Of a stretch of 64,000 nt of DNA, positions 19,849 to 28,746 are shown piece after piece. Origin of the DNA: Streptococcus marmotae (GTDB taxonomy: Bacteria > Bacillota > Bacilli > Lactobacillales > Streptococcaceae); the NCBI RefSeq assembly GCF_001623565.1, contig NZ_CP015196.1, forward strand, positions 868,001 to 932,000, given 5' to 3'. The notes under the pieces are model-generated. The model did not search any database, was not told the DNA's origin, and was given only the letters and a program-made list of their open reading frames with translations. Every line of letters starts with the position of its first letter. The stretch's first letter is position 1. Made by a program: the position numbers and the translations under genes.

Positions 19849-21930
19849 ATGGCACGCGAATTTTCACTAGAAAAAACTCGTAATATTGGTATCATGGCCC
19901 ACGTCGATGCCGGTAAAACAACAACAACAGAGCGTATTCTTTACTACACTGGTAAAATCCACAAAATCGGTGAAACACACGAAGGTGCGTCACAAATGGA
20001 CTGGATGGAGCAAGAGCAAGAACGTGGGATCACGATCACCTCTGCTGCGACAACTGCACAATGGAACAACCACCGCGTAAACATCATCGACACACCAGGA
20101 CACGTGGACTTCACCATCGAAGTACAACGTTCTCTTCGTGTATTGGACGGCGCGGTAACCGTTCTTGACTCACAATCAGGTGTTGAGCCACAAACTGAAA
20201 CAGTTTGGCGCCAAGCAACTGAGTACGGAGTTCCTCGTATCGTATTCGCCAACAAAATGGATAAAATCGGTGCAGACTTCCTTTACTCAGTCAGCACACT
20301 TCATGAGCGCTTGCAAGCAAATGCTCACCCAATCCAATTGCCAATCGGTGCAGAAGATGATTTCCGTGGAATCATTGACTTGATCAAGATGAAAGCTGAA
20401 ATCTATACAAATGACCTTGGTACAGATATTCTTGAAGAAGATATTCCAGCTGAATACCTTGAGCAAGCACAAGAATACCGTGAAAAATTGGTAGAAGCAG
20501 TTGCTGAAACTGATGAAGATTTGATGATGAAATATCTCGAAGGTGAAGAAATCACAAACGAAGAATTAAAAGCGGGTATCCGTAAAGCAACCATCAACGT
20601 TGAATTCTTCCCAGTATTGTGTGGTTCTGCCTTCAAGAATAAAGGTGTTCAATTGATGCTTGATGCGGTTATCGACTACCTTCCAAGTCCAGTTGATATT
20701 CCAGCAATCAAAGGTATTAACCCAGATACAGATGCTGAAGAAGAGCGTCCAGCTTCAGATGAAGAGCCATTTGCAGCCCTTGCCTTCAAGATTATGACGG
20801 ACCCATTCGTAGGTCGTTTGACCTTCTTCCGTGTGTACTCAGGTGTCCTTAACTCAGGTTCATACGTAATGAATACTTCTAAAGGAAAACGTGAGCGTAT
20901 CGGACGTATCCTTCAAATGCACGCTAACAGCCGTCAAGAAATCGAAACAGTTTACTCTGGAGATATCGCTGCTGCGGTTGGTTTGAAAGATACAACAACT
21001 GGTGACTCATTGACAGACGAGAAAGCAAAAGTTATCCTTGAGTCAATCAACGTTCCAGAACCAGTTATCCAATTGATGGTTGAGCCAAAATCTAAAGCAG
21101 ACCAAGACAAGATGGGTGTTGCCCTTTCTAAATTGGCTGAAGAAGATCCAACATTCCGCGTTGAAACAAACGTTGAAACTGGTGAAACAGTTATCTCAGG
21201 TATGGGTGAGCTTCACTTGGATGTCCTTGTTGACCGTATGCGTCGTGAGTTCAAGGTTGAAGCAAACGTAGGTGCGCCTCAAGTATCTTACCGTGAAACA
21301 TTCCGTGCTTCAACTCAAGCTCGTGGATTCTTCAAGCGTCAATCAGGTGGTAAAGGTCAATTCGGTGATGTATGGATTGAATTTACGCCAAACGAAGAAG
21401 GAAAAGGATTCGAGTTTGAAAATGCTATCGTCGGTGGTGTGGTTCCACGTGAATTTATCCCAGCGGTTGAAAAAGGTTTGATTGAGTCTATGGCAAACGG
21501 TGTTCTTGCTGGCTACCCAATCGTTGACGTTAAAGCGAAATTGTACGATGGTTCATACCACGATGTCGACTCATCTGAAACGGCCTTTAAAGTTGCGGCC
21601 TCTCTTGCCCTTAAAGAAGCAGCAAAATCTGCACAACCAGTTATCCTTGAGCCAATGATGCTTGTAACGATTACTGCACCAGAAGACAACCTTGGTGACG
21701 TTATGGGACACGTTACAGCTCGTCGTGGACGTGTAGATGGTATGGAAGCTCGTGGTAACACACAAATCGTTCGTGCCTATGTACCACTTGCTGAAATGTT
21801 CGGTTATGCAACTGTTCTTCGTTCAGCGACACAAGGACGTGGTACCTTCATGATGGTATTTGACCACTATGAAGATGTTCCTAAGTCTGTACAAGATGAA
21901 ATCATCAAGAAAAATGGCGGTAACGCTTAA
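19849..21930 (+). CDS. fusA: Elongation factor G
   Basis: Translocation GTPase EF-G, 693 aa. G1 is [13 protein letters not shown], switch I includes [11 protein letters not shown]3 is DTPGHVDF and G4 is NKMDK. Domains II-V follow, with the domain IV sequence [20 protein letters not shown] precedes the ATG. Highly expressed codon use matches rpsL and rpsG. Its terminator hairpin (21939-21958) has been used as an insertion site by the IS element that follows. Confidence 0.98.
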   Translation: MAREFSLEKTRNIGIMAHVDAGKTTTTERILYYTGKIHKIGETHEGASQMDWMEQEQERGITITSAATTAQWNNHRVNIIDTPGHVDFTIEVQRSLRVLDGAVTVLDSQSGVEPQTETVWRQATEYGVPRIVFANKMDKIGADFLYSVSTLHERLQANAHPIQLPIGAEDDFRGIIDLIKMKAEIYTNDLGTDILEEDIPAEYLEQAQEYREKLVEAVAETDEDLMMKYLEGEEITNEELKAGIRKATINVEFFPVLCGSAFKNKGVQLMLDAVIDYLPSPVDIPAIKGINPDTDAEEERPASDEEPFAALAFKIMTDPFVGRLTFFRVYSGVLNSGSYVMNTSKGKRERIGRILQMHANSRQEIETVYSGDIAAAVGLKDTTTGDSLTDEKAKVILESINVPEPVIQLMVEPKSKADQDKMGVALSKLAEEDPTFRVETNVETGETVISGMGELHLDVLVDRMRREFKVEANVGAPQVSYRETFRASTQARGFFKRQSGGKGQFGDVWIEFTPNEEGKGFEFENAIVGGVVPREFIPAVEKGLIESMANGVLAGYPIVDVKAKLYDGSYHDVDSSETAFKVAASLALKEAAKSAQPVILEPMMLVTITAPEDNLGDVMGHVTARRGRVDGMEARGNTQIVRAYVPLAEMFGYATVLRSATQGRGTFMMVFDHYEDVPKSVQDEIIKKNGGNA

Positions 21931-21938
21931 TAATAAAC

Positions 21939-21958
21939 TAAGCACCTTCGGGTGCTTT
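21939..21958 (+). terminator. fusA terminator, left copy of duplicated target
   Basis: TAAGCACCTTCGGGTGCTTT: AAGCACC/GGTGCTT stem with a TTCG-type loop. Its T run is cut short by the IS. The identical 20 bp recur at 23610-23629 on the other side of the IS. Confidence 0.85.
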
Positions 21959-23609
21959 CAGATTGAAGACAAAGTCCTAGAAACACTTGTTTCTGAGGGC
22001 TTTTTTGATGTCAAGGAGTATAATAGAGGTAAGAAGAATGTGAGGTGTTGGCTATGTCTCACAAAGAAAATCCCGAATATAACCGTCGTCAAGTAGGCTT
22101 CTATACGCTTGAAGAGTTAGTTCCAAAGGACCACTTTCTGCGTCAGTTGGAGGAAACTGTCGACTTTTCTGTCATCTATGACTTGGTGGAGGATAGTTAT
22201 TCCTCAGACAAGGGTCGTCCTAGCCTTGACCCTGTTATGCTGGTCAAAATCCCTCTGATTCAGTGCTTCTATGGCATTCGCTCCATGCGTCAGACCATCA
22301 AGGACATTGAGGTCAATGTTGCCTATCGTTGGTTTCTGGGCTTGAGTCTGGACGATAAGGTGCCTCATTTTACCACATACGGTAAAAACTACAGCCGTCG
22401 TTTCGCTGAAACAGAAGTGATCACGCGTATCCTCGAACATGTCCTCAATCTCTGTTTGACTGCTGGATTAGTGGATACAGATGAGATTTTCATCGACGGA
22501 ACGCACATCAAAGCAGCTGCCAACAACCATAAATACAGACGACAAGAGGTCGAGGCTCAAGCTAAATGGATGAGTGAACAACTCGAAAAAGAAATCGCAC
22601 AAGATCGGGTAACACATGAAAAAAAGCCCTTAAAGCCCGCCGCAAAAGGCGAGGCTAACACTAAAAAGATGTCCACGACTGACTCAGAGAGCGGCTGGTT
22701 TCGTCAAGATATGAGAGCGTTAAAAAAGTCGTACAAAAATAGGGACTTGCTTCGTGTTTGAAAAACACAAAAACAAGTCATCTTTTTTGCTAGACTTTTA
22801 GATCGAATTCAATTTCATAAGGGGGAGCATAAGGAGGTTTTCGCTTATGCAGCACAGGTGGCTTGCGACAAACACGGTTGGGCATTAGCCTATACTGTTG
22901 AAGCAGGCAATGTCCATGATAGTCAAGCTTTCCCTGCTCTTTTCGCAAAGCTAGAACCGTTTCACCCCAACTATATCATCGCTGACTCTGGTTATAAAAC
23001 TCCCAGTATTGCCAAATGTCTACTGGACCAGCATATCACACCTGTCTTTCCCTACACCAGACCTCGTGGCAAGAAGGGCATGTTACGACCGAATGATTTC
23101 ATTTATGACGAGCATTATGACGTCTACCTCTGCCCTGAAAACCAAGTCTTGTCTTACAGCACTACCAACCGTTCTGGCTATCGAGAATACAAGAGTAACC
23201 CTAAGACTTGTGCAACCTGTCCACTCCTAAAGAGTTGTACTGAAAGTAAGACCAAGCAGAAGCTAGTCACCAGACATATCTGGAAAGGTTACATGGAGAT
23301 TTGTGAAGAGATTCGCCACCAAAGAGGGATGAAAGAGCGATATCAGCATCGCAAGGAGACGATAGAGCGACTCTTTGGGACGGCTAAAGAATACCATAAT
23401 CTCCGCTATACAAGAGAAATTGGTAAGCTCAAAATGCGAGATAAGGTTGGGCTGACTTTGGCGTGCCTTAATCTCAAAAAACTGGTGAAAATAAGGGCAG
23501 GAAGGCCTTTTTATGTTGCCCTAATCTACTCTTTTAGACTACTTTTTTCAAAAATAACACAGCAAACAAAAAGACAAACTAGTTTAAGGGCTAGTTTGTC
23601 TTCGGTCTG
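21959..23609 (+). mobile_element. IS1182-family insertion sequence (broken)
   Basis: The left end CAGATTGAAGACAAAGTCCT and the right end, read inverted, CAGACCGAAGACAAACTAGC form terminal inverted repeats. The element is flanked by a 20-bp direct repeat that is the fusA terminator hairpin. Its single transposase gene is split by a 114-bp repeat. Without that insert it would be about 1.54 kb. A TATAAT at 22019 region and GAGG precede the transposase start. Confidence 0.85.
22705..22818 (+). repeat. Fourth copy of the hairpin repeat, inserted in the transposase
   Basis: The flanks match the copies in the rpsG-fusA gap: ATATGAGAGCGTTAAAAAAG, then CAAAAATAGG, and after the hairpin TCTTTTTTG and GAATTCAATT. 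Its own hairpin is again different: outer GACTTG/CAAGTC and inner GTGTTT/AAACAC. The transposase codons resume immediately on both sides (SGWFR | KGEHKE). TTTCGT before and TTTCAT at the end might be a diverged target duplication. Confidence 0.8.
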
Positions 23610-23631
23610 TAAGCACCTTCGGGTGCTTTTT
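23610..23631 (+). terminator. fusA terminator, right copy
   Basis: Second copy of the 20-bp hairpin, here with a longer T run. It ends transcripts coming out of the IS. Confidence 0.85.
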
Positions 23632-23698
23632 GTGTTTTGAAAAGTAATTGTTGACTCATCATTTTGAAAGATATAGTCAGAAAAATCAGAAAATTCTG

Positions 23699-23727
23699 TT
23701 GACTTTAGAGGTTTATTTTTGTATAAT
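23699..23727 (+). promoter_or_regulatory. Promoter upstream of toxin remnant and small genes
   Basis: TTGACT (23699-23704), a 17-bp spacer and a consensus TATAAT (23722-23727). It could still drive 24124 and 24354. The 190 bp between it and the remnant show no open frame. Confidence 0.75.
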
Positions 23728-23917
23728 AAATTATAAAGATAAATTACAAAATAAAGTACAGCTGCTATAAAATCTCGTTATCGTGCTTCCAAAGCAGTTC
23801 TGTAAGGTAAGCAGCCAACTGAAACAAGAGGAGCTCAGGGCTTCAGCTTGATGGTGCAGCCTACCAATCCTATATAAATCTAGCGTCTTATACGAATAGA
23901 GATGGGACATTTGCATT

Positions 23918-24085
23918 TTAGCTAAGTCAGGAACTTATTATGGTCCAAAAGGTACTTATATTACCAGGAATCGTGCGGTCAATTCTGGCGGAGGGGCACA
24001 CGGAGGTAGTTATTGGAAATGATAGGCTAGAAGTGGTGCGAGGATAAGAACTTATAACGAAAGTGGCTACTATCTAAGACCGTAA
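23918..24085 (+). pseudogene. Remnant of a polymorphic-toxin-like C-terminus
   Basis: One frame reads AKSGTYYGPKGTYITRNRAV, then NSGGGAHGGSYWK, two stop codons (TGA TAG at 24020-24025), then ARSGARIRTYNESGYYLRP and a final stop. The HGGSYWK and GxRIxTxNExGxxLRP pattern resembles the extreme C-terminus of secreted polymorphic toxins in Firmicutes. The N-terminal delivery part is missing and no start codon is usable. I infer a decayed toxin tip. The family assignment is from memory and needs a profile search. Confidence 0.5.
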
Positions 24086-24123
24086 AGCTAAACGCATCTT
24101 TGGCAATAAAATGAGGAGTTCAA

Positions 24124-24357
24124 ATGAAAAAATATCAGTTACAAGATTATGAAATCTATGTGTCTCAACGATTGCACCCCGTTTATGATGGTCAGGATCA
24201 ATTATTGATTCTATATCCCGAGCAGACATCTATTTGTTGTAGCGTGACATTGTCGCCGACTGGTAATCTTCAACTTGCTACTTACTGGGGAATTGTTTAT
24301 GATATTTGCGGCAAAATAGTTCATATTTGGTATAACGATGAGGAGGGAGTGCAGTGA
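24124..24357 (+). CDS. Small protein, possible immunity protein (paralogue 1)
   Basis: A 77-aa protein of unknown family behind GAGGAG. It resembles the next gene in layout: MxxYxxxxYxIxV at the start, an acidic stretch followed by LLILY, and an aromatic HIWYNDE end, compared with MNHYHFGKYTVHV, ELIIYND and FIHYDPD. The two are probably tandem duplicates. It overlaps the next gene by 4 nt. Because it directly follows the toxin-tail remnant, an immunity role is a reasonable inference, but no family was recognised. Confidence 0.6.
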   Translation: MKKYQLQDYEIYVSQRLHPVYDGQDQLLILYPEQTSICCSVTLSPTGNLQLATYWGIVYDICGKIVHIWYNDEEGVQ

Positions 24358-24596
24358 ATCACTATCACTTTGGAAAATACACCGTCCATGTTCACTCAGC
24401 GTTGAGCGTTTTTATCGGTAACGATGGGACAGAACTTATCATTTATAACGATAAGGATGATTATGCTGTTGTTGCAGTATTCCGTTGGGTGTCAGAAAAG
24501 CAAATCCTCCGAGTGGTGAATAAATGGCGCTTAACGTTTGAACACGACAGTCAGAATAATGTATTTATTCATTATGATCCAGATTATCGTTATTGA
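24354..24596 (+). CDS. Small protein, possible immunity protein (paralogue 2)
   Basis: An 80-aa acidic protein, starting with GTG (MNHYHFGKYTVHVHSALSVF) and overlapping the stop of the previous gene. GGAGGG lies 6 nt upstream. It looks like a diverged copy of that gene: similar length, similar spacing of Tyr and hydrophobic positions, and an ending in HYDPDY. No catalytic motif is seen. A palindrome AATCTTAAGATT with a short T run (24646-24659) follows and may end the transcript. Confidence 0.6.
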   Translation: MNHYHFGKYTVHVHSALSVFIGNDGTELIIYNDKDDYAVVAVFRWVSEKQILRVVNKWRLTFEHDSQNNVFIHYDPDYRY

Positions 24597-24658
24597 CAAG
24601 AAGTTGGGGAAACACTGAGTATCGTTCCCTTTATTTTTAGTACGAATCTTAAGATTTT

Positions 24659-26344
24659 TCAAGATAAAAACGAGGCTGGGCAAAAACTAGCCAGTAAATA
24701 AAAAACACATATAGATTCAAGCTGATTTTGATGAAATCCTGCCGAACTATTTGTGTTTTTATTTTTGTCTCTATTATATTGGACTAATTTCTTAGCCAAT
24801 TTCGTGAGATTCATGCTCATTAGGAGGAATCCTATCTCAGTTTCAACCACTTTTTGACCTCTGACATGCACTCTGCGTACGCCAAAAACACCCTTCATCC
24901 TACCAAATACAGGTTCGACATCCACCTTGCGTTTGGCATAAATGCGGGCTCCCTCTTTACTTGTCAATTCCTCTTTGGCTAAGTTCTTGAAATAGTTCCA
25001 CGTAGGATTATACTGAATTTGTTTGAGGTTTCCTTTCTCTGTCCGTGCTAATTGGTCTAACTCTTCACTAGCTTGTACAGGATCAGCTTCGTAAATCTTA
25101 CTATCTTTCTCAAATCCATACTTTTCCGTTCTTCGTGAATAATTCTTAAACGAGTAGACAACTCCATCTGGTTTTATCCACTGGTCAGAATCTTCTAGGT
25201 AAGTCCAGTTTTCAGGATTGGCATCACTCTTCTTGTAGCTTTTCTTCTGCTCTTTCTGATATGTTCCGTAGGGAATTAGAGGCGTTTTCTCCAGAACATC
25301 AACGATAAAGCTGTAATTTTCTTCACTACCATAACCTGCATCCGCAACAATGTGTTGAAAGAGTTCTAAGGTTTGGATGGATTGAAGAAAAGGTTTGAGT
25401 GTACGAGTGTCAGTTGGATTCGGATACAATCCGTAAGCTAAGGCAAACTGGCTATTTGTACCAAGTTGAAGGTTGTAACCAGGTTTGAGCTGACCATTCC
25501 TCATATGATCCTCTTTCATCCTCATAAACGTCGCATCAGGATCTGTTTTAGAATAGGAATTTCGCTCTTGTAAAATCTGTTTATCTCGTTCGTACTTTTG
25601 TTTCCGAACAAGAAAATCCTCTTTCAACTTTCTCTTGAGTTTCTTAATTCTTCTTCGTTTCTGTCTGTTAGCCGATCCACCTTTACTGACTTTAGGCTCT
25701 TGTGAGATAGCATTTTCCAACTCATCTAGTACTTGTTCGGTCTCTTGTAGGAGTTGGTTTAGTCCTTCGCTAGTGAGACATTCTTCCTTGGACAAGGCAG
25801 TATCCACCCCTTCTTGGACTAGCTTGTCATAGAGGGCAGAAATGTTTCCATTCAAGGCATCTTCATAGCGCTCAACGGCCTTTTTCCACGTGAAAGAATA
25901 CTTGTTGGCATCAGCTTCTACCTTAGTCCCGTCAATGAAGAGAGCTTTATCTTCAATCAATCCATTCTCTCTGAGGAGGAGAGTAAAGTAGATGAAAGCA
26001 GTTTTGATAAGCTGGTTGGCGTGTGTAGAGGCCCGAAAACTATTTATGGTTCGATAACAGACGTAGGTATCTTGACTCAGCCATTTCATAGGAATGACTT
26101 CCTCATTCATTTGGACAATTTTTCTACCAGAGAAAACTTGGCGAGCATAGGCGAACAGGGTCATTTTGAGCAACATCGCTGGATGAAAGGCAGGACGACC
26201 TGTGTGGGAAGTTTCTTCTAGGAGAACGGATTGAGGAATAGTATCCACAAACTGACTAATCAGACGTGCCTCATGTGTAGCAGGTAAGTCCCAAGCGATA
26301 TTTAATTCCAAACTAAGCTGATTTGTGTTATACTGTTTATACAT
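24659..26344 (-). CDS. IS1182-family transposase
   Basis: A 561-aa DDE transposase with no internal stops. The DUF772 domain includes HTGRPAFHPAMLLKMTLFAY. The catalytic Asp region is KALFIDGTKVEADANKYSF, the second Asp is HIVADAGYGSEENY and the Glu region is RKVDVEPVFGRMKGVFGVRR. A basic coiled segment lies around 215-260. The ATG at 26344 is chosen because GAAAGG is well spaced for it but too close for the ATG at 26350. The last ten residues are encoded by the terminal inverted repeat. It differs clearly from the broken copy upstream, so it is a separate IS species. Confidence 0.9.
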   Translation of the reverse strand: MYKQYNTNQLSLELNIAWDLPATHEARLISQFVDTIPQSVLLEETSHTGRPAFHPAMLLKMTLFAYARQVFSGRKIVQMNEEVIPMKWLSQDTYVCYRTINSFRASTHANQLIKTAFIYFTLLLRENGLIEDKALFIDGTKVEADANKYSFTWKKAVERYEDALNGNISALYDKLVQEGVDTALSKEECLTSEGLNQLLQETEQVLDELENAISQEPKVSKGGSANRQKRRRIKKLKRKLKEDFLVRKQKYERDKQILQERNSYSKTDPDATFMRMKEDHMRNGQLKPGYNLQLGTNSQFALAYGLYPNPTDTRTLKPFLQSIQTLELFQHIVADAGYGSEENYSFIVDVLEKTPLIPYGTYQKEQKKSYKKSDANPENWTYLEDSDQWIKPDGVVYSFKNYSRRTEKYGFEKDSKIYEADPVQASEELDQLARTEKGNLKQIQYNPTWNYFKNLAKEELTSKEGARIYAKRKVDVEPVFGRMKGVFGVRRVHVRGQKVVETEIGFLLMSMNLTKLAKKLVQYNRDKNKNTNSSAGFHQNQLESICVFYLLASFCPASFLS

Positions 26345-26474
26345 TTTCATGCCTTTCTAGTTGTTTTGTGGTTATTATAATTATAAAGCATGAAATGGAA
26401 AACGAGCAACTCCTAATTGGAATGGCTCGTTTTTTATATATGAGCAGCTAGTTTTTGCCCAGCCTCGTTTTTAT
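24664..26474 (-). mobile_element. IS1182-family insertion sequence, apparently complete
   Basis: Perfect 28-bp terminal inverted repeats at 24664-24691 and 26447-26474 (core AACGAGGCTGGGCAAAAACT). They enclose one uninterrupted transposase gene. No direct target duplication was found at the ends. The right repeat supplies the stop codon of the racemase gene; at the left the transposase stop lies just outside the repeat. Confidence 0.88.
26399..26435. terminator. Hairpin inside the IS, upstream of its transposase
   Basis: AAAACGAGC pairs with GCTCGTTTT and a T run follows on the plus strand. It may insulate the transposase from transcription entering the IS, as is common in insertion sequences. 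Confidence 0.6.
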
Positions 26475-27238
26475 AGATAACCGTAGTAGGGACGCTGAAC
26501 GAGACTTTGATGCAGCCAGTTAATAAGAGTGATAAAATCAAAAACAGGCAGTCCCACACGGGATTGGATTTTTGCCGCATATGGAGGAAGGTCGCTGCAT
26601 TCGAGCAGAATAGCTCCGATGTCTGGATGCTCTTTCCGTAGGTTTTCAACCACATCCGCCAAGTCGTTCCCTAATTTTTCATGATCTAGATGCGTCTGAT
26701 TCCAGCGGATTGGAGCAAAACTTTCTAGGCTACCGATTTCTTTGACGATACAGTCTTCAATTTTAGCATGGGCTTTTTGGAAAAAGTCACGATTGGCACC
26801 GTTGCCATCAGCTACCAAAACGGCAATTTTTTGCTCGGCGTTTAATCCCATCTTGATAAGAGGAATCTGAAGGACGCTTGAAAGATAGACAGGGATAGAG
26901 ACTGCGTGTTTAATTTCTTCTTGGAAATGATTGAAATAGCCACAGGCACCAACAATAGCCCGCACACCTTTCTTTTCTAACCGTTGGGCAGCTTCAATAA
27001 TTGCTGGCAAAACCTCAACTTTTCCTTGGAAAAGATCCTCAATTTCAATGTCGATAACTTCGTATAGAACTGGAAAGTTAAAGGTTGTTGCGTTGACGAC
27101 ATTACCAGGCATTTTGACATAGTCGAAATCAATGGCAATGATACCAAGAGCGATTCCTGCAACGGGCGTCGGTACAACGTGATGGGAGCGGTCTATTTTT
27201 TGTGGATTGTCTAGATAAGTATAGTGGTGTTGGTCCAT
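26471..27238 (-). CDS. Aspartate/glutamate racemase-family protein
   Basis: A 255-aa protein resembling the two-Cys Asp/Glu racemase and hydantoin racemase fold. Candidate catalytic cysteines are in AIVGACGYFNHF and ILLECSDLPPYA. The ATG at 27238 is preferred over upstream ATGs because it follows the dehydrogenase stop by 1 nt (TAAGATG) with AAAGG 9 nt ahead, giving tight coupling. Its stop codon is made by the inverted repeat of the neighbouring IS, so the original C-terminus may have been altered. Linkage to an opine dehydrogenase suggests amino-acid racemisation feeding that enzyme; the substrate is unknown. Confidence 0.75.
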   Translation of the reverse strand: MDQHHYTYLDNPQKIDRSHHVVPTPVAGIALGIIAIDFDYVKMPGNVVNATTFNFPVLYEVIDIEIEDLFQGKVEVLPAIIEAAQRLEKKGVRAIVGACGYFNHFQEEIKHAVSIPVYLSSVLQIPLIKMGLNAEQKIAVLVADGNGANRDFFQKAHAKIEDCIVKEIGSLESFAPIRWNQTHLDHEKLGNDLADVVENLRKEHPDIGAILLECSDLPPYAAKIQSRVGLPVFDFITLINWLHQSLVQRPYYGYL

Positions 27239-27239
27239 C

Positions 27240-28469
27240 TTAATCAGCCTTTCTAAAGTTGCCATTTTCAAGATAATCTAGAATTTCGTCAGAAGAGAGA
27301 TGTGCTAAATCTAGATCGTCCAGCGTCAATCCTTTATCATAGAAATTTTGTCCGGTCATCACAGATCCAAGAGTAATCATACTGTCGATAACCGGAGTTG
27401 AAACACCGTACTTTTTCCCTAATTCATGGTAGAGATGGCATCCGACTGGAATGTCTTCTGTGATATAACGATCGTGGATGCTAAATGGCCCTGTACCATA
27501 AGCCATAGGAAATTGTTCTTCAAAAGGAATAATGCAGTCATCTCCCATATACTCAGGTCCTAAGATACTGGTACGTGATAAAAAGTTTTTCTTAGGGTAG
27601 CGTTGCAAGTCTACGCCGATTTTTTCTGCTAATTCAACTTGTTCCAGATAAAAGGCATATTGGACCTCGGCGACAGATTCGCTATAAGCATGGGAATAGA
27701 TAGAATAAGAATATTTATCATTGCCTCCAAAGATTCGTCCCCAGTTTTCCATCACGCCGGCACCTAAGATCGTTCCTGGCACATGGAGGACAGGGTTGAC
27801 ATTGCTAAAACCGATGTCAAGAACCGTTTTTCCGCCCGTTACTCCTTGGCCATGAGTGATAGCATCGAAGCTACCGATAGCCTTGGAACTTTCCAAAAAG
27901 GCATATTGGTCGGTACTTGGAAGGCTAGCCCCACGCAGGGTGATTGCTCGGTATTTTAGTTCAATTTTTGGCGTCAAAACGCCGCCTTCTTTAATGATGC
28001 GAGAGCCGTATGGGGCACTAGACCAGCCACCGACAATGATGTCTTTTTGACAGTTTAATTCGCGCATTTTTTTCCGCAACTTGAGACTTCCAAAGTTGTC
28101 AGGGATGATATGAACAATCATGCCATCTTCTAAAATAGGAACTAATTTCTCAAAAAAAGTATCGTGAGCGACAGATGGAACGGTGACAAGGACAAGGCGA
28201 GTTCCTTTTACCGCTTCAGCAATATCTGTTGTTACAAGGTCAAAATGCGCTTTTCCGCTTCGTTCAAAAGCAAAAAGGTTATTTTGACCTGTATGAGCAA
28301 TTGTAATTCCCGTTTTGTCAATGTCTTTGAGGGTGAAGGAGGCAAATTCTGGTAATTCATAAAGATGAACGGTATTGCCTGCGAGAACAGAATCCGCTGC
28401 GACAGCCTTTCCGACTGCTCCGGCTCCTAATACTGCAATGGGATGATTTTTTAATTCTTGAATATCCAT
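27240..28469 (-). CDS. Opine (octopine/nopaline) dehydrogenase-family protein
   Basis: A 409-aa NAD(P)-dependent dehydrogenase. The N-terminal Rossmann fold has AVLGAGAVGKAVAADSVLAG (GxGxxG near residue 15). The C-terminal domain matches the octopine/nopaline dehydrogenase helical domain, with NPVLHVPGTILGAGVMENWG holding the conserved His/Asn region. Enzymes of this family reductively join an amino acid to a keto acid, or catabolise such opines. AAGGAG precedes the ATG. It forms a two-gene operon with the racemase and diverges from gap. Confidence 0.8.
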   Translation of the reverse strand: MDIQELKNHPIAVLGAGAVGKAVAADSVLAGNTVHLYELPEFASFTLKDIDKTGITIAHTGQNNLFAFERSGKAHFDLVTTDIAEAVKGTRLVLVTVPSVAHDTFFEKLVPILEDGMIVHIIPDNFGSLKLRKKMRELNCQKDIIVGGWSSAPYGSRIIKEGGVLTPKIELKYRAITLRGASLPSTDQYAFLESSKAIGSFDAITHGQGVTGGKTVLDIGFSNVNPVLHVPGTILGAGVMENWGRIFGGNDKYSYSIYSHAYSESVAEVQYAFYLEQVELAEKIGVDLQRYPKKNFLSRTSILGPEYMGDDCIIPFEEQFPMAYGTGPFSIHDRYITEDIPVGCHLYHELGKKYGVSTPVIDSMITLGSVMTGQNFYDKGLTLDDLDLAHLSSDEILDYLENGNFRKAD

Positions 28470-28540
28470 GTTTATCTCCTTGTTATACTATACTTTCCTT
28501 ATTCTATCATAATTTATAAGGAGAGGAATTTGGTATTTTT

Positions 28541-28566
28541 TATCAAGGTGATAGAAAACAACTATC
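28541..28566. promoter_or_regulatory. Operator-like dyads between the opine operon and gap
   Basis: TATCA-AGG-TGATA (28541-28553) overlaps GATAG-N7-CTATC (28550-28566), giving three related half-sites in 26 bp within the divergent promoter region. The regulator is unknown. Confidence 0.45.
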
Positions 28567-28605
28567 AAAGCTCATTAAAATTTCTTTCTGAAAAAAGAAA
28601 ATCAT

Positions 28606-28634
28606 TTGCAATTTTATCAACTTCATTATATAAT
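28606..28634 (+). promoter_or_regulatory. gap promoter
   Basis: TTGCAA (28606-28611), a 17-bp spacer and TATAAT (28629-28634). The 110-nt leader has two neat hairpins (AACTTG/CAAGTT and TTAAAAGG/CCTTTTAA) before a strong AAGGAGG. Confidence 0.85.
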
Positions 28635-28746
28635 AGTAATGTTGAAAGGTAACTTGTGTATTAACAAGTTAAAATTTTCACAAAAGGATTAAAAGGCTTG
28701 CCTTTTAAAATAAAAGAACCCGATTTTCATAAGGAGGAAATCATTC

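Larger units (their letters stand above)
22054..23640 (+). pseudogene. IS1182-family transposase, interrupted
   Basis: A DDE transposase split in two. The 5' part (22054-22704) carries HKENPEYNRRQVGFYTLEEL, the DUF772-type N-terminal domain and the catalytic Asp in DEIFIDGTHIKAAANN. The 3' part resumes at 22819 with KGEHKEVFAYAAQVACDKHG. It has the second Asp (YIIADSGYKT), a CATCPLLKSC zinc-like cluster and the final Glu (RKETIERLFGTAKEYHNLRYTR). The 114-bp insert keeps the frame numerically but brings in a TGA at 22759, so the protein is truncated. The frame runs on through the right end of the IS and stops outside it at 23640. Confidence 0.88.
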
